NCBI GenBank assembly: GCA_022414725.1
Contig: CM039464.1
Location: 54,400,182 to 54,464,181, forward strand
Length of the DNA stretch: 64,000 nucleotides
Direction of reading: 5' to 3'
Source of the DNA: Microglena sp. YARC
Lineage: Eukaryota > Chlorophyta > Chlorophyceae > Chlamydomonadales > Chlamydomonadaceae
The notes under the pieces: generated by a model
The model's database searches: none
The model's input: the letters and a program-made list of their open reading frames with translations, nothing else
Told to the model about the DNA's origin: nothing
Shown here: piece by piece, positions 24,261 to 35,700 of the stretch
How the letters are laid out: each line of letters opens with the position of its first letter
Position numbering within the stretch: position 1 is the stretch's first letter
Made by a program: the position numbers and the translations under genes

Positions 24261-25284
24261 CAAACTAAGAACCCTAAGTCCCTAACAAGTTGGTTACAGG
24301 ACTCCAGACAACAATTTGGCTTCGGCAGTAAAAGCAGTATTATTCAACAGGTATATTGTTACTGATGCGCAGCATGAAATGGCAAACGACCATTTGCCTA
24401 GGCGGTTTGAGTCGGTCCCAGCTGGCTCGCCTTCGCCAAGTAACTCCTAGCAACTTCAGTGAGGCCACCAGTTTTTATCAAATGCACTTGTGAGTGTACC
24501 GTTCGAAATGAGCACTGTAGGTCAATTGCACAACCTCTCCACAAACTTCAGCTCTCTAAATTTGCGCTACTGGAAATTCTCTGGAGTGCCAAGTCAACGG
24601 AATTCGCCCTACTCTAGTGCTGCACAAAGGCTCCTTCCCTGGAGGGCGTAGGGGGCCCGTCCTCCAGCCTTGCCGACGTCATTAACGAGGGTATTTAAGG
24701 CGTAGTGTAGCGGTGCGCTTTTGCAATATGCACTTGTATTTAATGGATGTTCACCATTATTGATATATTCGTGGTTAGCTTGGTCAAACCAGTTTTATTT
24801 TTTTTATTCTTGAGGCCATGTTGGTAGCCGCAAGTGGCGACCCAAGCCTCATACTATGACGGTGCGGTAGCACCGTCTCTAGAGCGATGCTCGGCGCTTT
24901 TTATCAAAAGGGGCCAGAGAGCGTAGCCCCCCGGGGATTGTTTTTTGGGGGGGGGCTTAAGAAACATGCATTTTGCACATAAACACACAAACCAAAGCAT
25001 ATCGACATATCGTGCTACGTGTGCATGCACAAATAATATTCTCATATATTCATATGTCAATAAATGCTGGGTGTATGACAGGGAAGCCGAAGCATGGGGT
25101 GATGGGGGGCACGTTCAGATATTCAGGTGAGTCTTGTATGAGCTCCCCAGTTACCTGTATGTGTTATAGACGTCTCTATCTGAGTAGGCAAAGAGCGGGC
25201 CGGTAACTACCCGGTCCCGAGTTTCCTGCCGCCAGCAGTACTGTGCACTACAGCCTGCTCTACTGTATTACCGCCTCAGTGCGA

Positions 25285-25335
<51 letters not shown>

Positions 25336-25379
25336 ATAGATCTTGTAACGATTGAGTCTGCAGTCTCTATCTATTATCA

Positions 25380-25510
25380 CAGTATGTATGTATGCTACAG
25401 TCCAGGGGTAGGCCAAATAGGCTAAAAGGACTTGCCCAACCGTGATAGGAAGGGCTTGTTTTGCCGACGGGGGCCCTGAGTTCGTGCTACAGTAATCATT
25501 TAATCATACG
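25380..25510 (-). mobile_element. Dispersed repeat E, copy 2
   Basis: Same plan as 16681-16860: GTAT tail, acagtccaggggtaggccaa, gacttgcccaaccgtgatag and a ggggccctgagttcgtgcta head. A shorter piece follows at 25563-25640. Confidence 0.6.
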
Positions 25511-26208
25511 ATTTTACCTGGCCCAGGCTGCAGCTCGAAGTGGCTTGTCTGGAGGGCAACACCGCGCTGCATGTTACAGTCTAGGGGTAGGCTAAAGGGA
25601 CTTGCTCAACCGTGATAGGAAACCCAGGCTGAATCTCGAAGTGGCTTGTCTGGAGGGCAACATAGCGCTACAAATCCCCGACCATCAGTTAGTCATCTGC
25701 AGTCATCAAACGGGCTGGCCCCCTCAACCTCACGCCTCGTAACAAGGCGTACTATTTATTTATTTATTCATCTGCAGTCATGCAGTCCGTGCACCTCCCT
25801 GCTCAATTGCGCACAGAGCGAGTCGACATAAAGGCTTCTTGGTGGTGGGAAGGCTCGCGTTTCGTGGAATTAAAATGGAACTGAAGAAGGAAATACAAGC
25901 AGTAAGAAGCATACGGAATTACTAACTAAGTGCTAGCGAGAAAGTGTTCACGTTTACATTTCCCCTGGTAAATACGTTTTTAACAGCCGAAGACAGCGAG
26001 CTGCCAAATTGCTAGCTGGCCACGTAACCAGGTTCAAGTACAAGTTAGCCTACACAACCGGCTAGACTGTAAAACAAAAGGCTAAACTCTCCAGAAATAG
26101 GAATCCTGACTTAGCTGGAAGATAAACTAAACTTCCTGCCCATTCTATCCAATGTGTTCAAAGCTAGGTCTGTTGTAAGGTGTCGGAGCTTAGGAGCAGG
26201 GTCGCTGC

Positions 26209-26358
26209 CAGGGTACTTCAGGAGGACCCCCAGCTCTGCTACCCGAGACCCTTCCTTCTGGTCGACGGAACCTCCCCACGTTGCGTCCTGCGACGAAACG
26301 AACCCTTTGCCGTTGCGTCGCAGACGCAACGGAGGACGCAGAATCCTGAACAGCCCTG
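26209..26358. mobile_element. 150-bp MITE with GTTGCGTC palindromes and exact 8-bp TSD
   Basis: Starts CAGGGTACTTCAGGA and ends TCCTGAACAGCCCTG, imperfect inverted ends. It is flanked by GTCGCTGC at 26201-26208 and again at 26359-26366, an exact 8-bp duplication as made by hAT transposases. The interior contains ccgttgcgtcgcagacgcaac, a hairpin module repeated across the window (17035-17215, 45940-46030, 55670-55810). Confidence 0.88.
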
Positions 26359-26769
26359 GTCGCTGCGTGTTGCGCCACAGATGCAGATTTTATAAGGTCC
26401 GTTGCATCTCAGAGGGTCTGATAGTGTCGCAGACGCAGATTTTGAAATCGGTTGTGTCTTTTAAGGCAGATTTGGAAGTCACCCAGAACAACCCGGCTTA
26501 CTACCCCTAAGTCTGCGTCTATTAACCAGCCCCCCCCCCCCCCATCCTAAATCATGTCACGGCCCCCTATTCTCTCCCTCCCCCTTCTCGTTTTTTTCCA
26601 GTCTACTCCTCTCCCTTAAGAATATTGGACTCTATTGGTAATATTTCCCCCCAACTCTAAGTGCCCCAACTCTTTTGTAGGAGTGGCAACGCCATTCAAA
26701 CTGAATCCTCGGTGGCACTGGTTTGCGCAGGGAGACCTACTTCCTGGGGTGAAAATCATTTCACAACTG

Positions 26770-27010
26770 AAAAGAAGGCAAGTCCTCCGCACGCAAATGA
26801 AGGTGGTCATCTCCTGCTCCAAATATATTTGTGTCGGAAAGAAAAGGAGCTAACCCTGTCCAGGGTCCAGTCAGTGATTTTCACCCCAGGTCTAATAGTG
26901 TAGCAGACGCAGGGTTAGCTCCTTTTCTTTTAACCCTGTCCAGGGTCCAGTCAGTGTCCATGGGTGTAGGTCCATACTCCCAAGCACGCTTATGAAGGTG
27001 GTTACCTCCT
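26770..27010 (-). repeat. Extra copies of the dehydratase terminal exon
   Basis: Two degenerate copies lie downstream of the stop codon of the dehydratase: about 26770-26810 (reading EMTTFICV) and about 26945-27005 (reading EVTTFISVLGSMD). Each carries the exon start; the second is preceded by an AAG rather than a good acceptor. Confidence 0.8.
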
Positions 27011-27016
27011 TCAAAT

Positions 27017-29669
27017 CTAGTTTTGTTGGAAAGAGTCGGAGCTTACTGCCCCCAAGCTGGTGTCCATGGGGTAGGTCCCCAGCACGCGCATGAAGGTGGT
27101 TATCTCCTATATTCGGGATGGGGGTGTGGGTGGGGATGGGGGTGGCGGGGGTGTGGGTATTAGTAGTCAGATGGATGGATAAGTGGATGGTTCAAGGTTA
27201 AGACTGTAGGGGTATATAGATGGATGGATGGATGGATGGATGGATGGATGGATGGATGGATGGATGGATGAATGGATGGATATGTGATCAGCCTGAAGGC
27301 TGATCAACCATGTAATCCAAACAACAATTTGCAGCTGCCCTGCAGCTGCCAGTGCGTTCTGGATGTGATCGTCTACTGGGTTCCCGGTGAAGTCGACATG
27401 TTGATTTTTATAGTGTTTTAATTGAATTTAATTCATTCTCGGGACACCCTTTCAAATTGGGCCCACCCTTATTGAAAGTTGCATCGCCGTCATTGGTAGT
27501 ATCATTAACAAACAAAACATTATTATTGTCAAAATACATGTTGGTGGTTGGCCCCAGTGCAAGCAAACGGGCTGGCCCCCTCAACCTCATGCCTCGTAAT
27601 AAGGTAATATTACTATTTATTTATTGTATCAAAATGTATCTCCAACAAACCGCACAAACATTTCCAGGGAACTGTGATGGGAAGAAGTGCTATTATTTTC
27701 AAATCAAAAAGAGGAAATCTTATTCCTTTTTATTTTATTCCTCCCTATTTTCCTCCCAAAACAGGATCCTTATTCCGATTTGGGTCGAATTTGGTCATTT
27801 TAATCAATTTCAGTAAAAAAAAAAAAGGGTTCGTATTTCCGATAATTTTGGCCAAAACGGGGTCTCGTGTTCCGCAACAAACCGCACAAACATGTCCAGG
27901 GAAGTGTGATGGGAAGAAGTGCTATTCCTTACCAGGGTACTTCCACTGACCAAATTGGCCAGCGCTGTTGCGCACTTGAAAACAAAAAAACTGCGCTTTG
28001 TAGTGCAAAAAGCACGAAAATTGCTTGCTGCGCCCACAGGGGGTTGCAAAAAACTGCGCGAAACATGTCCAGGGAACTATTGTAACTACTGCTAGTTCCG
28101 GCTTTCACGTCCTGAGAGTGGCACATTACTCGGATGTAACAATTTCAAGTACAATTTCAATGCCCAGGGAACAGTGATAAAGTGCTATTCCTTTGTAAGC
28201 CCGTCCATCGCATGCTTACGAGCCGGTTCCCTTAACCCCACGTCCTTCGAAGTGTCATTGTGACATATCTTGGAAGTTAAGATTTATTTATTTGTATTTG
28301 CTATTCCTTACCTCAAACTCAGGGCACGGATTCAGGGCCACCGTCAGTAAAACGATTGTTTGGGGTTCAGTTCATCAAAGCTTTCTTTTTATTTTTTTAG
28401 CCCTTCCTGTCACGGTTGGGCAAGTCCCTTTCACCTATTTGGCTACCCCTGGACTGTAAAATACCTACATACATACATTATGGCATTGTACGTATTTACT
28501 CGGTGCATTCTTACCCCTTCTGATAGGCAACTGTAACCTCCTCAACTACCTTACCTGTTTGGCCTTTCACCTATCTGGCTAATCCCTGGTCTGTAACAAA
28601 CGTGCATACATACATAAAAGACAGATGATAGCAGCATGCAAAGAACACACATGTAGCAGGGATATTTTTTTCAAATAAAAAAGAGGAAATCTTATCCCTT
28701 TTTATTTTTTCCCTCCCTTTTTTCCTCCCAAAACAGGATCCTTATTCCGATTTTTGTCGATTTGGGTCATTTTTAATAAATTTCAGTAAAACATTTTTTT
28801 AAGGTTTCTTATTCCCGGGGGCCCTCAGGAAGTTGCTCGTGTACCGCATGCCGGAATCGGGCCGGAAGGGTCGTAAGCCCCGGAACCATCGAAAAAAGTC
28901 GGGATATGTGTCGGGGTGGGGTAGATATCGACCCCTCAAAAAGAGGGGGGGGGGGGGGGGGTCCGACGGCTTTCAGAAATTTCCTTTGGTGAAGACTGTT
29001 AGAGGCAAAAACTTCCTCAGTACTCGGTCTCTGCTAAAATTAAGCAGGCATATGAAACAAGCTCGGCGAGATCTTTCCGAATCCACCCTTGTTTCCGAAA
29101 CCGAGTAAATCTGGAGGCGTGAACCTCTAGATCCTGTCTAGATCCAAGTCGAGGCACCTGCCAGGCTGGCAGATCCTAGTTCAGGGGTCGAGCCGGTTTC
29201 GGAAATATCTTCGTAACTTCCTCACCAGACGGAATCTGACGAAGATAAGCATACCCGCGAAACTCGTTCGACGAGAGCATTCCGACTCCGCGAATGTTTT
29301 CGAGAATGAGTAAATGTGTCGTGGTAGAGCTTGAATAGTGACCTCCACAGGTTCTAAATACATTAAGTGTGAAGGTTGGGTCAAACCAGAAACTCAATCT
29401 TTCCTCCCCAAACTTCTTGGGTATAAGGAGGGTACTTGGGCGTGCGACTTAGGCTTAACACCACCTTCAAATTCTCAAACACCAACACTAGCTAGCTCAG
29501 CTCAGAATCAGGACTAGGAAAGGGTGTTTGCTTGACCATGTTGTCAAACTTTGATCAAATCCAAATGTAAGACCACAAATGGATAGAGCACGTCGAGGGG
29601 ATCATTATAGACCCTACTTTGACCCCCTAATTATAATTTTTGAAGGAGATATGGGCCTATGAGGGGCTG

Positions 29670-29700
<31 letters not shown>

Positions 29701-32700
29701 AGGCTGATTACAAAAACTTCCGGCATAGGTATATGAAACAAACTTCCTGAGGGCCCCCTGCTTATTCCTGCAATTTTTGCCAAAACGGGGTCTCACCTAT
29801 TTAGCTTATCCCTGGTCTGTAACAAACGTGCCTACATACATAAAACACTGCATATCAAAATACAAACATACGTTTGTATGTGCATACGTTTATACTGCAT
29901 ATCAAAATACAAACATACGTTTGTATGTGCATACGTTTATACTGCACATCAAAATACGAACATACGTTTGTATGTGCATACGTTTATACTGCATATCAAA
30001 ATACGAATATAAAACAAACATAAAAGACAGATGATAGCAACATGGAAAGAACACACATGTTGTGTTTGTGTGTCCACATTGCAGTCCAGTTGAAAAGTAA
30101 CGAGAACGCCTGGCCGGGCGTGGGATTAAGGGAGCATGTCGTTCTTAGGTGGTGTACGGGCGGCTACCTGACCTGGACATAATTGAAATTGAAATTGTTA
30201 CATCCGTGTAATGCGGTCACTCACAGGACGTGAAATGAAGGACACCACTGCTTAGGCCGGAGCTAGCAATAGCAGGGATATTTTTTTTCAAATCAAAAAG
30301 AGGAAATCTTATCCCTTTTTATTTTTTCCCTCCCTTTTTTCCTCCCAAAACAGGATCCTTATTCCGATTTTTGTCATTTTGGGTCATTTTTAGTCAATTT
30401 CAGTAAAACTTTTTTTTAAGGTTTCTTATTCCTGCAATTTTGGCAAAAACGGGGTCTCGTATTCCGATCGGAATGTATTCCGGAAAAAAATATCCCTGAG
30501 CAGTAGTCACCGTGACCTGGACATAACGTACCTGGAGGTGTCGCAGTGCGTTCTGGATGTGGACGTCTGCTGTGTTCCCGATGAAGTCAACATAGAAGAG
30601 GTAGTTAAAGCGGTTACCCGAAGCGTCCACATCAGCAGCGGCGTGTCCGTCCTAAATAGGGAACGGCAACTAATTTAAGTGTTTGAAAAACTAATATTAA
30701 CTAATGTTATTATAGTGTCACAATAATATTAGTTTTTCAAATAAATTCGAAATTCTGGTGAGATGGCTCGTCCAACTAATATTATATAATATTATCTAAT
30801 ATTATTTATTAACTAATATTATATGACATAGCCGACCCCTAGTCCTAAGTCACACCACAAAGAGTTCGTGGTTAACAATGATCGCAGGTGCATGATGAAG
30901 GGTGGAATATGACAACCAAGGATGATTTGAGATGCATTAGGATGACCAAGTATGATTCCCCCCAGCCCAGCCCAGCCCCCCACCCCCCCACCACAACATT
31001 TGTCTGAAAATAACCCTGCTAGAGAATGTTCTACTGGCAACCTGAGATAGCGGCAATCAATGTTGGTATTTTTATTTCCGCCATATATAGCGATCGCTAC
31101 TTTCGACCCCGTTTCAGCGATATTATCGCTAGAACAAAAGTTTTTTTTTGTTGTTGCTCTAAATGGCCCTAAAAGCTGTAGAAAGCTATTGAAAGCACTA
31201 AAACGCTGTCCCTGGAGGAGGCCTAAAACCAGAAGGCTAGGAAAAACCCACTTTCAGATTTAAAAACAAAAAATCACTGCAAGCAAGGTTGGTATTATGG
31301 ATCACCAATAGGGAACGGCAACTAATATTAGTGTTTGAAAAACTAATATGAAGTAATATTATTTTAGTGTCACAATAATATTAGTTTTTCAATTATATTC
31401 AAAATTCTGGTGAGACGGCCTGTCCGTCTAATATTAAGTAACATTCACTAATATTATTCATTCAATTATATTAACTAACTTAGCATTTTCCGAAGTATGA
31501 TTGAGAGGTAGCGATTATGTTGAGCGGTAGCTAGCTAGCATGTGTTAGATTAGCATTGTAGCACGAACTTAGGGCCCCAGTCAGGTAAACAATGGTTTGG
31601 GGTTCAGTTTATCAATGCCTTTTCTTTTTAGCCCTTCCTATCACAGTTTGGCAAGTCCCTTCAGCCTATTTGGCCTACCCCTGAACTGTAACATACATAC
31701 ATACATACTGAACATACCTACCTACCTACCGAACATACCTAACATACCTAACATACATACCTAACATACCTAACATACATACATACATACTTTACATACC
31801 TACCTACCTAACATACCTAACATACATACCTAACATACCTAACATACATACATACCTGCCTACCTACCTATCTAACTACCTACATAACATACATACATAC
31901 ATACATACATACATACATACATACTTAACAAACCTACCTACCTACCTAATATACATACCTGCCTACCTGCCTACCTACCTATCTAACTACCTACATAACA
32001 TACATACATACCTGCCTACCTATCTAACTACCTAGATATACATACATACATACATACATACATACCTGCCTGCCTGCCTACCTATCTAACTACCTACATA
32101 ACATACATACATATATACCTGCCTACCTGCCTACCTACCTATCTAACTACCTACATAACATACATACATACATACCTGCCTACCTACCTATCTAACTACC
32201 TACATAACATACATACATACATACGTAACATACCTACCTAACATACATAACATACATACATACCTGCCTACCTACCTATCTAACTACCTACATAACATAC
32301 ATACATACCTGCCTACCTACCTACCTACCTAACATACATACATACATACTTAACATACCTACCTAACATACCTACCTAACATACATACATACCTGCCTAC
32401 CTACCTATCTAACTACCTACATAACATACCTACCTACCTACCTACCTACCTACATAACATACATCCATACTTAACCTACCTACCTACCTACCTAACATAC
32501 ATACCTGCCTACCTATCCAACTACCTACCTACATAACATACATCCATACTTAACATACCTACCTACCTACCTAACATACATACATAACATACATACCTGC
32601 CTACCTATCTAACAACCTACATAACATAGATACATGTGTTGTTTTAGCATTGGGAGCGTTCTGAATTGAGCGTTCTGAATTGAGTTGAGTGCTAGAGTGC

Positions 32701-35700
32701 TAGGTTATGGAGTGCTTATTGTTATTGAGTGCTTACTATTATATTAGACTACCGACACCCATTTTGGCGGTTGGCCCCAGTGCAAGCAAACGGGCTGCCC
32801 CCCCAACCTTGTAACAAGGCGTACTATTTTACTATTTATATATATTTGCCGACACTCACCTTGAACATCAACAGAAGAGAGTTATTTGGAGGTCTGGACT
32901 CAATCTTGGTCAGAGCAATCTTTCCTTGTATGTGCGCTACAGTACGTTTTGTTTACAGATACATGTTACGGTCCAGTGGTAGCCAAGAAGGCTAGGTGAG
33001 TGTGGCCGAAGGGATGGTGGATCCACTGCCCCTTGGGCTACCCTCCCCACTGCTTTAGGCACCTGTCCAGTGGTCCAGTGATCTCCGACACCCAACTTCA
33101 ACATCACGAGAGGAGAGCTCTTGAGAGATCTCGACTCAATCTAGGTCAGATCAATCTTTCCATGTATGCATGCTACGGTCTGTATGTTACGGTTCGTCTG
33201 TATGTCACGGCCAAGGGGTAGCCAAGGAAAGAGATCTGCAAACCGATCAGTGACACTCACCTTAAACATCATGAGGGGAAAGTTCTTGAGAGTTCTTGAC
33301 TTAATCCTGGATAGATAAATCTTTCCATGTATGCATGCTACAGTCTGTATGTTACGGTTCGTCTGTATGTAACGGCCAAGGGGTTAACAAGTAAAGAGAT
33401 CTGCTGACCGATCAGTGACAACCACCTTAAACATCATGAGGGGAGAGTTCTTGAGAGTTCTTGACTTAATCCTGGATATATCAATCTTTCCATGTATGCA
33501 TGCTACGGTCTGTATGTTACGGTTCGTCTGTATGTAACAGCCAAGGGGTTGCCAAGAAAAGAGATCTGCAGACCGACCAGCGACACCCACCTTGAACATC
33601 ATGAGGGGAGAGTTCTTGAGAGATCTCGACTCGATCTTGATGAGATAAATCTTTCCATGTATGAATGCTACGGTCTGTACGTTGCGGTTTGTCTGTGTGT
33701 GAAGGTGAAGGGGTAGCCAAGTAAAGAGATCTACCAACCGATCAGTGACACCCACCTTGAACATCATGAGGGGAAAGTTCTTGAGAGGTCTCAACTCAAT
33801 CTTGGTCAGATCGATCTTTCCTTGTATGTGCGCTTCGGTACGTTTTGTATACAGGTACATGTTACGGTCCAGTGGTAGCCAAGTAGGCTAGGGGAGGGTG
33901 GCCAAAGAGATGGTAGATCCACTGCCCCTTGGGCTACCCTCATTACTGCTCTAGGTACCTGTCCAGTTATCTCTGACACCCACCTTGGACATCATGAGAG
34001 GAGAGTTCTTGAGGGGTCTCGACTCAATCTTGGTCAGATCAAACTTTCCTTGTACGTGCGCTACAGTACATTTTGTATACAGGTACATGTTACATTCCAG
34101 GTGTAACCAAGTAGTCTGTAGATACCTGCCAACCAATCAGTGAAGAGACCTGCCGACCAGTCTCCGACACCCACCTTGAACATCATGAGGGGAGAGTTCT
34201 TGAGAGGTCTTGACTCAATCTTGGTCAGATCAATAGTTCCATGTATGCATGCTACGGTCTGTATGTAACAGTCAAGGGGTAGCCAGGTAAAGAGACCTGT
34301 GGACCGATCAGTGACACCCACCTTGAACATCATGAGGGGAGAGTTCTTGAGAGGTCTCGACTCAATCTTGGTCAAATCGATCTTTCTGAGTGCAAACACA
34401 GAGAGCGCATTGAAGAGCATACCAGGTCCCTGTTGGAGGCTGAACACCACGCTTGTCTTGTAAGGGCGCGTGTCATTGCCATTGTTGTACACCGGGTCTC
34501 TGGGTGGAACAGGGAATACACCGATTGGAAGGTTGTCAGTGTGTTTTGTTGATCCGGTTGGTTTGGTGACGGGAGGTGGTGTGGCCATTAAAAATTGTTG
34601 TGCACCGGGTCCCTGGGTGGAACAGGGAATACGCCGATTGGAAGGTTGTCGGTGTGTTTTGTTGTACGGCCTTGTGTTGTGTGATGTGATGTGATGTGGT
34701 TTGGTTTGGTGACGGGACTCTTGAGGTGGTGTGGCCATTGCCATTGTTGCGCACTGGGTCCCTGGGTGGAACAGGGAATACGCAGTATGGAAGGCCATCA
34801 GTAGGGTGGGGCAGGGTGGGGTGGGTTCCTATTGGAGGGAGAACTCCACGCTTGTGGTATGGGGGCGCGCGTCATTGCCATTGTTACACACTGGGTCCCT
34901 TTAAGGAACATGGAATAAGCCATGTGTAAGGTAATTGTTTTGGTTAGGTTTGGCTTGGCTTGGTTTTGTGCAGTGTGGTGTGCCAATAGAGAGAGCGTGT
35001 TGAAGAGCATACCAGGTCCCTGTTGAAGGGAGAACACCACGCTTGTTTTGTAAGGGGGGGCGTCATTGCCATTGTTTAACACTGGGGCCCTCGGTGGAAC
35101 AGGGAATACGCTGTATGGAAGGTTGTCGGTGTGAGTTGTTGTACGGCCTTGTGTTGTCTTGTGTTGTGTGATGTAGTTTTATTTGGTTTTATGTCGGGTC
35201 TCTTGGGGTGGTGTGTCCATTGCCATTGTTGTACACTGAGTCCCTGGTTGGAACAGGGAATAAGCCATGTGTAAGGTCATTATTTTGGCTTGGCTTGGCT
35301 TGGTTTGGTGCAGTGTGGTGTGCCAATAGAGAGAGCATACCAGGTCCCTGTTGAAGGGAGAACACCACGCTTGTCTTGTAAGGGCGCGCATCATTACCAT
35401 TGTTGTACACCGGGTCCCTGGTTGGAACAGGGAATAAGCCATGTGTAAGGTCATTTGTTTGGTTTGGCTTGGCTTGGATTGGTAAGTTATCAGTGTTTTG
35501 TTGTGTTGCATTGTGTTGTATTGCATCGTGTTGTGCCACGTTGAATTGTGTTGTGTTGCATTGTGTAATATATTGTATTTAATTGTTTACATTTTTTTTC
35601 TTGCCTTTTGCTGTGTTTTCTTTGAACGTCTTGTCTCGCCTTTTGTAGTACTGTATTGTTTACTATTGTATTGCTTTGTATTGTATTGTACTGCACTGCA

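Larger units (their letters stand above)
23577..27016. other. 3' flank and repeat-rich spacer between convergent genes
   Basis: After the UTR come a family H piece (24297-24345), (CT)n at 25285-25331, two repeat E pieces (25380-25510, 25563-25640), a family F piece (25690-25765), a family H piece (25975-26045), a MITE (26209-26358), repeat K (26660-26790) and extra copies of the dehydratase last exon (26770-27010). No further gene is supported. Confidence 0.6.
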
